From Candidatus Bathyarchaeota archaeon (lineage in GTDB: Archaea; Thermoproteota; Bathyarchaeia; TCS64), in the NCBI GenBank assembly GCA_016783485.1, contig JADHWM010000008.1:1-43645 (forward strand): 43,645 bases of DNA. The letters run 5' to 3'. This document shows positions 7,328 through 15,724 of this stretch, in pieces; positions within the stretch are counted from its first letter, which is position 1; every line of letters begins with the position of its first letter. Below the pieces are notes generated by a model. The model did not search any database. It was not told the origin of the DNA and saw only the letters and a list, made by a program, of their open reading frames with translations. The translations under genes were made by a program, and so were the position numbers.

Positions 7328-8284
7328 ATGTATGTCAAGCCCACGTTCACGGATATTTTGAGGGCGAAGAACAGGATCGCCCCCTACCTCTCGAAGACGC
7401 CTCTCATCGAGTATCCCCTGCTCTCTGAGGCCCTCGGCTTCGAGGCATATGTGAAGCATGAGAACATCCAACCCACTGGGGCCTTCAAGATCAGGGGCGG
7501 CATCAACCTCATCAGCCAGCTCAGCCCCGATGAGAGAAAGCGGGGTGTGATCACGGCCTCCACGGGGAACCACGGCCAGTCGATTGCCCTCGCGAGCAAG
7601 ATGTTCGGGGTGAAGGCGGTCGTCTGCGTCCAAGAGGGGGCGAACCCCGTCAAGGTCGGGGGGATCAGGAGCTACGGGGCGGAGATCATTGAGGGGGGGA
7701 AGGACTTTGACGAGGCTAGGGAGAACGCGGAGCGCCTCTCCGTGGAGAAGGGGTACAGGTACATTCACAGCGCCAACGAGCCCCTGCTTATCTCTGGGGT
7801 AGGCACCGTTGGCCTCGAGATCCTTGAGGATCTCCCGGAGTTGGACGCGGTGATAGTCCCGGTGGGGGGAGGCTCCCAGGCTTCAGGGATATGCACGTGC
7901 TTCAAGACCGCAGCCCCGGACGTCGAGATCATCGCGGTCCAGTCCACCCACGCCCCCAGCGTCTACAATAGCTGGAAGAGCGGGAAGCTCGAGTCCACCG
8001 AGTCCGCGAAGACGATGGCGGACGGCCTCGCGACCCGGATCGCCTTCGAGCTCCCCGTAAGCATAATGCGGGACCTCCTCGACGATTTCGTCTTGGTCAC
8101 CGATGAGGAGCTCGAGGCCGCGATCAAGCTCTACGTCGAGAAGGCACACACCATCGCCGAGGGGGCCGGCGCGGCCTCCCTCGCAGCGGGGATCAAGATC
8201 CGGGACAGGCTACAGGGAAAGAAGGTGGCCCTTATCCTCAGCGGCGGAAATCTGCCGGCGGATGTGCTCAAGAGTATCCTGTGA
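7328..8284 (+). CDS. Threonine/serine ammonia-lyase (PLP fold type II)
   Basis: Deaminates L-threonine (or serine) to 2-oxobutyrate (or pyruvate), either for isoleucine synthesis or catabolism. The PLP lysine is in GAFKIRGG (K54 from this start), followed by STGNHGQS (substrate loop), the phosphate-binding GGGSQASG, and SGGN near the C-terminus. At about 318 residues it lacks the C-terminal ACT-like regulatory domain of biosynthetic IlvA, so it resembles the short catabolic or racemase-like type; serine racemase is an alternative. It is followed after 12 nt by the translin-like gene, probably in one transcript. Confidence 0.88.
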   Translation: MYVKPTFTDILRAKNRIAPYLSKTPLIEYPLLSEALGFEAYVKHENIQPTGAFKIRGGINLISQLSPDERKRGVITASTGNHGQSIALASKMFGVKAVVCVQEGANPVKVGGIRSYGAEIIEGGKDFDEARENAERLSVEKGYRYIHSANEPLLISGVGTVGLEILEDLPELDAVIVPVGGGSQASGICTCFKTAAPDVEIIAVQSTHAPSVYNSWKSGKLESTESAKTMADGLATRIAFELPVSIMRDLLDDFVLVTDEELEAAIKLYVEKAHTIAEGAGAASLAAGIKIRDRLQGKKVALILSGGNLPADVLKSIL

Positions 8285-8296
8285 GAAGGGAGATCA

Positions 8297-8923
8297 TTGC
8301 TCGAAGACTTGGTGAAGAAGGGGGCCGAGGAGCTCCGCCTCCGGGACAAGGCCCTGGACAAGGTGATGGAGCGGGCCCGGAGGGCTAGGATTCTTTCCAA
8401 GCAGGCCATCCTCAGAGTACACTCCGGGGAGGAGGCGGAGGCTGGGAAACGGCTCGAGGAGGCGTCCGGCCTCATATCCGAGATGGATGCGATCATAGAG
8501 GAGCATCCCGAGCTGGGGCGCTTCGACCAAGTCTCTGCCGCGAAGGAGGAGTTCTCCGAGGCCTCGATTATCATGGGGCTCACGGAGTCCGGTGAGTTCC
8601 CCGATCCGGCCGCGCTGGGGGTACCCATGACATCGTACCTCATGGGGCTCGGGGACGTCCCGGGGGAGCTGAGGAGGCAGGCCCTCGACGCCCTCAGATT
8701 GGGGGACATCGAGACCGCCGAGGACCGGCTCTCGACGATGGAGGAGATCTACCTGAGCCTGGTGACCATGGAGGAGGTGCCCCTGCTGAAGGGGCTGAGG
8801 CGGAAGCTGGATATCGCCCGGGGGGTCATCGAGAGGACCCGGAGCGAGGTGACCGCCGAGGCGGGGAGGAGGAGGCTCGGGGAGTCGGTGAGGAGGCTCA
8901 CGGACCGGCTCGGAGACCCGTAG
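8297..8923 (+). CDS. Translin-family protein
   Basis: A 208-residue all-helical protein from a TTG start. The pattern of RxARILSKQAILRVHSG in the first helix pair, FSEASIIMGL in the middle and YLMGLGDVPGELRRQALDALRLGD matches the archaeal branch of the translin/TRAX family. Eukaryotic translin-TRAX forms a barrel that binds and cuts RNA, and the archaeal members form similar oligomers; catalytic acidic residues could include the Glu pairs in the second and third helices, but I cannot fix them. It follows the ammonia-lyase gene by 12 nt. Confidence 0.8.
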   Translation: MLEDLVKKGAEELRLRDKALDKVMERARRARILSKQAILRVHSGEEAEAGKRLEEASGLISEMDAIIEEHPELGRFDQVSAAKEEFSEASIIMGLTESGEFPDPAALGVPMTSYLMGLGDVPGELRRQALDALRLGDIETAEDRLSTMEEIYLSLVTMEEVPLLKGLRRKLDIARGVIERTRSEVTAEAGRRRLGESVRRLTDRLGDP

Positions 8924-9067
8924 CCGTAAACCCTTAACTTTTTATTTCAGCGCCCCCGCTCTTCTTCCAGCTAGAAGGGAAGACTGAGACTATTGTGTAC
9001 ATCGACCTGAAAGGGTTCAGTGTCTCGCCGGGTCTAGTTGATTCTAGGAGAAATGGAGTGAAGAAAT

Positions 9068-10522
9068 TTGTCCAGTGAGAACCAGAAGGGTCTCCAGTTG
9101 TATGACACCCTCACGCGGTCCAAGAGGCCGTTCGAGCCGTTAGAGCTGGGGAAGGTGAGGATGTACGTCTGTGGGCCCACGGTCTACAGCGACCCCCACA
9201 TCGGGAACTTCCGCACATTCACCGCGGGGGACATCCTCCGCAGGTGGCTGGAGTACAGGGGCTACGACGTCTTCCATGTCATGAACATAACCGACATCGA
9301 CGACAAGACCATCCGGGACTCCGGGGAGGAGGGGGTGAGCCTCGAGAAGTTCACCGAGAGGTACATCGAGTCGTTCCTCAGGGGGCTCGACCTCATGAAT
9401 ATAAAGAGGGCTCACGTCTATCCGAAAGCCACTGAGTACGCCCCCCTGATGGTGGATTTCGTGAAGGAGTTGGTGGAGAAGGGGGTCGCCTATGTCGCGA
9501 AGGATGGGGTCTATTTCGACATAAACAAGTTCCCCGATTATGGGAAGCTCAGCAGGATGAACATCTCTAAAGTCGAGAAGACCGAGCGGATGGCCGCGGA
9601 TGAGTACGACAAGGAGGCCGTGAACGATTTCGCCCTCTGGAAGACCTCGACACCTGACGAGGTGGAGCGGGGCATCTACTACGAGTCCCCTTGGGGGAAG
9701 GGGCGCCCCGGCTGGCACATCGAGTGCAGCGTCATGAGCAGGAGCCTATGCGGCGACACCCTGGACATCCACGCCGGCGGGGAGGACCTCGTGTTCCCCC
9801 ACCACGAGAATGAGATCGCGCAGAGCGAGAGCCTCACCGGGAAGGAGTTCGTGAGGAACTGGATCCACGCCCGGTTCCTCATGATCAACGGTCGCAAGAT
9901 GTCCAAGAGCCTCGGTAACTACGTCAACTTCGACGAGGTCCTCTCCAAATATGCGGCAGACGTCTTCCGATACTTCTACCTCAGCGTCCACTATAGGAGG
10001 CCCCTCGACTACACGGAGCAGGCCATGGAGGTGGCCCAGAACTCCGTGAACCGGCTGGAGAACACCCTGGACCTCATCGAGGACGCCCTCAGGAAGGAGG
10101 ATAAGCACCTCTCCTACGGGGAGAGGGAGGCAGAGTTCCTAGAGGCAGTCAAGGAGCATCGGTTGAGCTTCGAGGCCGCAATGGACGACGACCTGGACAC
10201 CCACGGGGCCATCGACGCCCTCCACGCCCTCTCCGGAGCAATCAACGAGTACGTCTCGAGCCCCACCAACAAGGGCATCCTCCTCAAAGGCGAGGCAGCA
10301 TACCGGGCCCTCCTCGAGGCCCTGGGCCTCTTCGAGAAGAGGGGGGGAGGAGGCGACGGCCTCTCCGATGAACTCATAGGGCTCATCGCGGGGGTCAGGG
10401 AGAGGCTCCGGGCGGAGAAAAACTACGCAATGACCGACGAGATCAGGGACCTCCTGGAAAAGGCTGGAGTGACCCTGACGGACACCAACGACGGAACCAG
10501 CTGGAAGATCGATAGAGACTGA
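9068..10522 (+). CDS. cysS: Cysteinyl-tRNA synthetase
   Basis: Class I synthetase that charges tRNA-Cys. Zinc ligands include C35 in YVCGPTVY and C220 in HIECSVMS, with HHENE completing the site; the HIGH-type motif is PHIGN (residues 43-47) and the KMSKS motif is at K277-S281. The length of 484 residues is normal. The C-terminal domain (about 330 on) is the helical anticodon-binding part, with an acidic linker and the late motif DEIRDLLEKAGV. The TTG at 9068 is used because the next Met (M31 in VRMYVCG) lies within the domain. The endonuclease V gene starts directly after its stop codon. Confidence 0.97.
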   Translation: MSSENQKGLQLYDTLTRSKRPFEPLELGKVRMYVCGPTVYSDPHIGNFRTFTAGDILRRWLEYRGYDVFHVMNITDIDDKTIRDSGEEGVSLEKFTERYIESFLRGLDLMNIKRAHVYPKATEYAPLMVDFVKELVEKGVAYVAKDGVYFDINKFPDYGKLSRMNISKVEKTERMAADEYDKEAVNDFALWKTSTPDEVERGIYYESPWGKGRPGWHIECSVMSRSLCGDTLDIHAGGEDLVFPHHENEIAQSESLTGKEFVRNWIHARFLMINGRKMSKSLGNYVNFDEVLSKYAADVFRYFYLSVHYRRPLDYTEQAMEVAQNSVNRLENTLDLIEDALRKEDKHLSYGEREAEFLEAVKEHRLSFEAAMDDDLDTHGAIDALHALSGAINEYVSSPTNKGILLKGEAAYRALLEALGLFEKRGGGGDGLSDELIGLIAGVRERLRAEKNYAMTDEIRDLLEKAGVTLTDTNDGTSWKIDRD

Positions 10523-11425
10523 TTGTTCCGGCTCCCTATCCATAAAAAGGGGCGGCCCCTCAGATCCCAAGTGGTGGACCTCTGCCCCGATTTCTACTCG
10601 GCGCTCTTGGCACTCTTAGACCAGATACCGGATGATATGGTGACTGTGCCCGTTCTCCTGGCTTCCGCGATGGGGGACCCTGTCGCCGAGAGCGCTGTGA
10701 AAGAAGCCCTGAAGCGGGAGATGTTTCATTCATACCGTGAGAGGGTCGTTCCCAAGCCTGACTCCTCAGACAGCCATATCTTCTCGGGGTTCAGAGGGAA
10801 GAGGCTCCTAGAGGAGATGGCGGGAGATCAGGAGGAGAGAGGAAAAAGGGTCGTAATTACGTCCCTTTTAGAGCGTGATGGTTTGATTGCCGGCGTCGAC
10901 GCCTCCTATAAAGGGGATACCGCATACGCGGCCTGCGTGGTCATGAACCGGGACTTGGAGATCGTGGACTCGGCCTCAACAACCATCGAAGCCCGGTTCC
11001 CCTACATCCCCGGATATCTCTCCTTCAGGGAGGCTCCCGGATTGCTCTCCGCCGTGAGCAAGGTCTCGGGATTCGACGTTCTGATGGTGAACGGCCACGG
11101 TATAGCCCACCCGAGGAGATGCGGTCTGGCGTCTTCGGTGGGGCTCGAGGTCGACAAGCCTACGATCGGTGTCGCCAGGAGGCCTCTGGTCGGCGAGGTT
11201 GGTAAAATAAGGGGTGTATTAACCCCCCTTATCTTCGATGGATTAGCAGTGGGCGCCGAAGTGAAGAGGAGTGAGGGGCCCCCCATCTACGTCTCGGTGG
11301 GCCACAGAATCGACCTCGAGATCGCCGGGAGGATCACCCGGGAAACATGGCGCCGGGGGAGACTCCCGGAGCCCCTTAGGTCCGCCCACTACGAGGCGCA
11401 GACTGCAAAGAGACGGGATAGCTGA
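10523..11425 (+). CDS. nfi: Fusion of alkyltransferase-like domain and endonuclease V, both active sites altered
   Basis: Residues about 20-105 resemble the C-terminal winged-helix domain of O6-alkylguanine transferases (IPDDMVTVPVLLASAMGDP, then FSGFRGKRLLEE), but the PCHR box is replaced by YRER, so the acceptor Cys is absent as in alkyltransferase-like proteins. Residues about 110-300 are endonuclease V, which nicks DNA (or RNA) next to deoxyinosine: GVDASY (D126), PYIPGYLSFRE (E170), NGHGIAHPR and VSVGHRI. The third metal-binding aspartate is asparagine here (N190, codon AAC). A similar but catalytically intact fusion is known from Ferroplasma. The gene begins at the base after the cysS stop. 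Confidence 0.85.
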   Translation: MFRLPIHKKGRPLRSQVVDLCPDFYSALLALLDQIPDDMVTVPVLLASAMGDPVAESAVKEALKREMFHSYRERVVPKPDSSDSHIFSGFRGKRLLEEMAGDQEERGKRVVITSLLERDGLIAGVDASYKGDTAYAACVVMNRDLEIVDSASTTIEARFPYIPGYLSFREAPGLLSAVSKVSGFDVLMVNGHGIAHPRRCGLASSVGLEVDKPTIGVARRPLVGEVGKIRGVLTPLIFDGLAVGAEVKRSEGPPIYVSVGHRIDLEIAGRITRETWRRGRLPEPLRSAHYEAQTAKRRDS

Positions 11426-11475
11426 TCCGATCAACCTTTTATCCAATCCGGGCAGGGGGTTGATCGGAGATTTTT

Positions 11476-12942
11476 ATGGTTCAATGGAGCGCGGCCAAGA
11501 GGTCTGCCGTCGAATGGATCGATGCCAACTCTGTGAAGATGGCCGAGATGAGCGACGCCCTCTTCGCCTGGGCGGAGCCCGGGCTAAGGGAGTACAAGTC
11601 CGCCAGGCTGCTCATCGACTATCTCCTGGAGAACGGGTTCGACGTCGAGGAAGGGGTCTCCGGGATGCCCACGGCCTTCGTAGCCAATTGGGGAGAGAGG
11701 GGACCAGTGATGGGGCTGTTCGCCGAATACGACGCGACGCCGGGCCACTCCCAGAAGGCGGTGGCCTGGGAAGAGCCCGCGGTTTCCCACGGGCCGGGGT
11801 TCACCGACGCTCACAATATGATAGGGGTCGCCTCGTGCGTGGCTGCCGTCGGGCTTAAGGAGACCGCCACGGAACACGGGCTCGACGTCAGGATCAAGCT
11901 CCTGGGGACTCCGGCGGAGAAGCTCTGCGTCGGGAAGCCCTACATGGCCCGGGACGGCCACTTCGAGGGGATGGACGCATTGCTGACGTGGCACCCCGGG
12001 GGGCCCACCACGGTACTCGGGGAGGTCTGGCCCCTCGCCTACAAGTCCATGCTCTTCCAGTTCAAGGTGGAGAAGGCGACGGGGGGCACCAGCGGCGACG
12101 TGAGTTATCCCGGGGCCCTCGACGCTGCGATACTGATGTACAACAACGTCAACTTCATGAAGGAGCACATCCTCGCCCTGATGCGCCGGGGCGGGAGCAT
12201 AAACGAGTTCATGATGACCGGGGGCCAGTGCACCGTCGCGACCCCCGAGTTCAGCCAGCTCGTCTACTGCTGGAGGACCCGGAGCCTCAGGGACCAGGAG
12301 GCCATCACCGAGGTGGTGGAGCGGTGCGCCGACGCCGCAGCCCTGGTCTCGAGTTGCAGCGTGGAGAAGAGGCTCATCACCGCGGTCCGCACGGGGCTCC
12401 CCAACAGAGCCCTCACGGACCTGATGATGGGGAACCTCAGGGAGATAGGGCCCCCCAGGCACACCGAGGAAGACGAGGAGTTCGGCCGAAAGATACAGAA
12501 AAACCTAGGCATTGAGCCTATGGAGAAGACCTACGACGAGATCCTCACCGAGCCCGAGCACGCCTACGACAGCTTCCACCCCGCCGATGACGTCAACGAG
12601 TTCACATGGCACGCCCCCAGCGTCCGCCTTTACGTGAGTAAGAGCCTCGCCCCCGTCCCCGGGTTCAGGTACCCCAGGTGGGTGGTCTCGGCCCTATGCG
12701 GGACTGGCGCGACCCATAGGATGGGGGAGACAGCCGCGAAGGTGATGATGGCCACGGCCCTAGATCTCATCACGGTGCCGGAACTCCTCGAGAAGGCCAA
12801 GGCGGAGTTCGAGGAGAGAAAGAGAGGGCATTACGAGGCTCCCCTCGTCCCTGAAGGGGTTGAGCCCCCCGTCGGGCTCCGGTGGCCCGAGTGGGTGGAC
12901 CGCCCCGGCTCGGAGTGGTGGATCCCCGACCAGAACACCTAA
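11476..12942 (+). CDS. AbgB-like M20 amidohydrolase
   Basis: A 488-residue member of the M20 peptidase/amidohydrolase group closest to p-aminobenzoyl-glutamate hydrolase subunit B (AbgB). Visible are LFAWAEPGLREYKSA at the N-terminus, GLFAEYDATPGHSQ, the GTPAEK motif with the catalytic Glu, WHPGG, and the late THRMGETAAKVM stretch. It is expected to bind two metal ions and to hydrolyse an amide bond in an aminoacyl or folate-breakdown product; the true substrate is unknown. A metallo-beta-lactamase-fold gene follows after 26 nt, suggesting a joint catabolic role. Confidence 0.82.
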   Translation: MVQWSAAKRSAVEWIDANSVKMAEMSDALFAWAEPGLREYKSARLLIDYLLENGFDVEEGVSGMPTAFVANWGERGPVMGLFAEYDATPGHSQKAVAWEEPAVSHGPGFTDAHNMIGVASCVAAVGLKETATEHGLDVRIKLLGTPAEKLCVGKPYMARDGHFEGMDALLTWHPGGPTTVLGEVWPLAYKSMLFQFKVEKATGGTSGDVSYPGALDAAILMYNNVNFMKEHILALMRRGGSINEFMMTGGQCTVATPEFSQLVYCWRTRSLRDQEAITEVVERCADAAALVSSCSVEKRLITAVRTGLPNRALTDLMMGNLREIGPPRHTEEDEEFGRKIQKNLGIEPMEKTYDEILTEPEHAYDSFHPADDVNEFTWHAPSVRLYVSKSLAPVPGFRYPRWVVSALCGTGATHRMGETAAKVMMATALDLITVPELLEKAKAEFEERKRGHYEAPLVPEGVEPPVGLRWPEWVDRPGSEWWIPDQNT

Positions 12943-12968
12943 GCAGCGGGGCACCCGTAACCAAGACC

Positions 12969-13943
12969 ATGCGGGAGATAGTTGAGGGAGTCCACCAGCT
13001 CGAGATACCGATGCGGCGCAACCCCCTGGGGAAGACCTACTCCTACCTGCTCAGGGACGCCGGAACCCTCATCGACACGGGCATCCCGACAAAAAAGGGC
13101 CTAGACGCCCTCGAAGCCCAGCTCTCAACCCTGGGCCTCGGGATCTCGGACATCGAGAAGATCATCGTGACCCACATGCACACGGATCACGTCGGGCTCA
13201 TCGACAGGATCCAGGAAAAAACCGCCGTCACCGTCGTGGCCCTCGAGGAGGCAGTCAAAGTCCAGCGACAGTGGGAGGAGACTCGGGAGACGGCCTTCGA
13301 GGATACCCGGGACGAGATCGCGGCCTGGGGGGGCAGCGACTTCCTCAAGCTCTTCAGCCAGTACGAGCACGTCTTCAGGCGGCCCCGGTGGAAACTCGAG
13401 ATCGATGAGACGATAACCGACGGGGAGTGCCTCCGCCTCGGCAGCCATTCCCTTGAAGCCTTCTGGACACCGGGGCACGCCCGGGAGCACCTCTGCCTTC
13501 ACGACGCGGAGAAGGAGATCCTCTTCTCGGGGGACCACGTCCTCCCAAAGATCACCTCCCACATCAGCCATCACGCCTACCTCGAGGGAGATCCCCTCGG
13601 AGACTACTTGGAATCCCTTGATCGGGTCAGGGACCTCCCTGTAAAGACCGTGCTCCCCGGACACGAATGGATTTTCCATGACCTCGCGGGGAGGGTCTCC
13701 GAGCTTGAGGACCATCATGAGAGACGCTGCGGAGAGATCATCGCGGCGTTGAAAGGGGGGGCCAGGACTGTCTTCGATGTCTCTTCAGTCGTCTCGTGGG
13801 ACAGCCGGCCCTGGGATAGGATGGCGTTCTGGACCAAGAGGATGGCGGCAGCCGAGACCTACGCTCACCTGATTTATCTCAGAAACAGGGAGAGGTTAGC
13901 GGAGAGGCGCCGTGACGGGGTCCTAGAATTTGAGGCGGCCTAG
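12969..13943 (+). CDS. Metallo-beta-lactamase-fold hydrolase
   Basis: A 324-residue MBL-fold enzyme. The zinc motif THMHTDH is at residues 68-74, followed by a lid-like insertion (about 85-150), the third His in TPGHAREHLC, the bridging Asp in FSGDHVLP and the last His in LPGHEW. The C-terminal about 80 residues form a helical domain as in the lactonase/LACTB2-type hydrolases. The ATG at 12969 is chosen since the upstream part of the frame overlaps the AbgB gene. The two genes probably share a transcript. The substrate is not readable from sequence. Confidence 0.88.
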   Translation: MREIVEGVHQLEIPMRRNPLGKTYSYLLRDAGTLIDTGIPTKKGLDALEAQLSTLGLGISDIEKIIVTHMHTDHVGLIDRIQEKTAVTVVALEEAVKVQRQWEETRETAFEDTRDEIAAWGGSDFLKLFSQYEHVFRRPRWKLEIDETITDGECLRLGSHSLEAFWTPGHAREHLCLHDAEKEILFSGDHVLPKITSHISHHAYLEGDPLGDYLESLDRVRDLPVKTVLPGHEWIFHDLAGRVSELEDHHERRCGEIIAALKGGARTVFDVSSVVSWDSRPWDRMAFWTKRMAAAETYAHLIYLRNRERLAERRRDGVLEFEAA

Positions 13944-13946
13944 GCG

Positions 13947-14645
13947 CTAGCGCCAGACCTTGATGCCCCGCTCGTTGAGGTAGATCGCGGCGAGGTCGGC
14001 GATGTCCGGGGTCCTGAAGGGGACCCGGAGCGCCTTCACCTGGACCACTATCTCCCTGTAGCTGATCTCGTCCACTTTCCTCTTGGTGATGTACTCGTCG
14101 AGGATAGTCTGGGCCACCGTCTCTGCCACCTGGAACTTGGGGCTCAGCAGCTGGTAGTGGAGCCTCAGGGATTTTGCCACCTCCTCGTTGGACGAACCCT
14201 CCAGCGCCCAGACTGTGGGGCGGGGGCCCCCCTTGGAGCTCTTCACCTTGGAGACCTTGAGCGCGGGGACCACGATGCCTATGGACCTGAGCCTCTTCAG
14301 CGCCCGGTAGGCGGTGGCCTCGGGGAGGCTGAGCTCGTTCTGGAGAACCCAGGCAGTGGAGGCCCCGTGGAGGCAGAAGTAGAGGAACACCTCGGCCACG
14401 GCGGGGGAGGAGAAGACCTTCTCGGTGAAGGTGAGAAGCTCCTGGATGTTCTTGAGGGTGGTCGCGAGGTTGTTGTTCTCGTTCAGGAGTAAAAGCTGGC
14501 GATAGACCTCGATAAACTTGCCAAAGTTGCGCCCCCTCCCGCCTCGGGCTGCCGAGCGCTTTTTATCGCTCATGGTTCCATCTAGATCTAACATATCATC
14601 GCGCCTCGAACCCCAACCGAGAAACTGGCCGAAGTCTTTCGGCAT
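13947..14645 (-). CDS. Winged-helix DNA-binding protein
   Basis: A 232-residue protein whose centre (about residues 75-135) reads as a winged helix: STAWVLQNELSLPEATAYRALKRLRSIGIV, followed by a basic wing (KVSKVKSSKGGPRP). The N-terminus is basic and Gly/Arg-rich (RSAARGGRGRNFGK), and the C-terminal half is helical with the ending LNERGIKVW. No ligand domain is recognised. It is divergent from the RHH-type gene at 14727, and the stretch between them carries nested inverted repeats that one or both proteins could bind. The ATG at 14645 lies at the edge of that stretch; the ATG at 14573 (MSDKKRS) is an alternative start. Confidence 0.7.
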   Translation of the reverse strand: MPKDFGQFLGWGSRRDDMLDLDGTMSDKKRSAARGGRGRNFGKFIEVYRQLLLLNENNNLATTLKNIQELLTFTEKVFSSPAVAEVFLYFCLHGASTAWVLQNELSLPEATAYRALKRLRSIGIVVPALKVSKVKSSKGGPRPTVWALEGSSNEEVAKSLRLHYQLLSPKFQVAETVAQTILDEYITKRKVDEISYREIVVQVKALRVPFRTPDIADLAAIYLNERGIKVWR

Positions 14646-14657
14646 ATCAACCTCTCG

Positions 14658-14711
14658 ACAAGCTTATAAGATAACTTGTTAACATGTAAACAAGTAAACA
14701 TTCTAGCTTGT
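14658..14711. promoter_or_regulatory. Nested inverted repeats and shared TATA between divergent regulator genes
   Basis: An outer pair ACAAGCT (14658-14664) and AGCTTGT (14705-14711) encloses an inner pair ACTTGTT (14674-14680) and AACAAGT (14689-14695). A perfect palindrome CTTATAAG (14663-14670) can serve as TATA box in either direction: it would start a rightward transcript near 14694. The arrangement fits an autoregulatory operator for the winged-helix and/or RHH-type protein. Confidence 0.55.
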
Positions 14712-14726
14712 GGACGTGTTATCAAG

Positions 14727-15155
14727 GTGCCTCGTAAGACCGTCGCCATCCGTGGGCTCGACACAGAGCTTTACCACGAGGTGTTCTCAATGGCGAAGAA
14801 GGACGGCAAGCGAGTCAGCGAGGTGATGAACCAGGCTCTCACCGACTTCCTCAACGGGAGCTACCAGAACGGCGTGGCCAACGGAAACGGCGGGAAGGCC
14901 TCTGGCGCATTCACTCTCAAGAACGACGGGGATATCACCCTCTCCAAGAAGGACATCCAGAGCCTCGAGAAGGAGGTGGGCCCCTTCAGGATCGAGACCT
15001 CTGGGCGCCTCACCTTCGAGAAAGACCTCGACAAGAAGACCCTGGAAAGCATCGAGAGGATAGTGATCCACGATGGCGTCGTCGAGGTGCCCTCAGCCCT
15101 CTACCCCCAGTTCCTTATTAGATCCGATATATACGGTAAGATCGAGAAGTATTGA
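14727..15155 (+). CDS. Ribbon-helix-helix-type protein with unknown C-terminal domain
   Basis: From the GTG at 14727, the first 45 residues fit a ribbon-helix-helix DNA-binding fold: KTVAIRGLDTELYHEVFSMAK, then KRVSEVMNQALTDFL. A Gly/Asn-rich linker (NGVANGNGGKASG) leads to a C-terminal domain of about 80 residues (DGDITLSKKDIQSL, then IERIVIHDGVVEVPSALYPQ) that I do not recognise. It is probably a dimeric regulator, divergent from the winged-helix gene with inverted repeats between them. Its stop codon overlaps the TTG start of the DUF99 gene, so they are translated together. Confidence 0.65.
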   Translation: MPRKTVAIRGLDTELYHEVFSMAKKDGKRVSEVMNQALTDFLNGSYQNGVANGNGGKASGAFTLKNDGDITLSKKDIQSLEKEVGPFRIETSGRLTFEKDLDKKTLESIERIVIHDGVVEVPSALYPQFLIRSDIYGKIEKY

Positions 15156-15724
15156 CCCCCGGGGATGGCCCGCTCCGCATTCTAGGAGTGGAGGACGGGA
15201 GCTTCGACGCCTTCAACAGGAAAGCACCAGGCCGCACCATTCTCTGCGGGGTCCTCATGAAGGGGGACAGGATCCTCAAAGTCCGTCACGCGGAGATCCG
15301 GGTCGACGGCCTAGACGCCACCGATAAGCTCCTCTCCATGATGCGGGGGATCGAGGTCGAAGCCGTTATCCTCGGGGGGATCACCTTCGGGGGCTTCAAC
15401 GTCATCAACCCACGTGTCATCCATGCCGAAACGGGGGTCCCTGTCATTGTCTACTCGGGGGTCGAACCCGACAACGATGCGGTGCTGGCGGCCCTTAGGA
15501 AGCATTTCCCCGACTGGGAGAGTAGATGGAAGACTATCGAGGGGCTGGGGGAAATTTATAGCACCCGGGTCTTCAGGGAAGACCCCGAGATCTACTTCGA
15601 GGCCATCGGATGCGACTCGGGGTGGGCCGAAGGGGTTCTGAAGGACTCTGCGATGATAAGTCGGATCCCGGAGCCGGTCAGGGTGGCGGGGTTGGTGGCT
15701 CGGGGGCTCACCCGAGCTTATTGA
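15152..15724 (+). CDS. DUF99 family protein (endonuclease V-like fold)
   Basis: A 190-residue protein of the archaeal family DUF99. It begins with LRILGVEDGSFD (the acidic strand corresponding to the first metal residue in the endonuclease V fold), then EAVILGGITFGGFNVI, VPVIVYSG and a C-terminal PEPVRVAGLVARGL. DUF99 proteins are regarded as relatives of endonuclease V with the RNase H-like fold; a nuclease role is inferred, not shown. The TTG start overlaps the stop of the RHH-type gene, and its 3' end overlaps the convergent PolD small-subunit gene by 17 bases. Confidence 0.82.
   Translation: MTPGDGPLRILGVEDGSFDAFNRKAPGRTILCGVLMKGDRILKVRHAEIRVDGLDATDKLLSMMRGIEVEAVILGGITFGGFNVINPRVIHAETGVPVIVYSGVEPDNDAVLAALRKHFPDWESRWKTIEGLGEIYSTRVFREDPEIYFEAIGCDSGWAEGVLKDSAMISRIPEPVRVAGLVARGLTRAY

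Noticed and set aside
8995-9078. 27-codon upstream frame overlapping the cysS start
   Set aside because: No ribosome-binding site or protein-like pattern; such short frames are common by chance.
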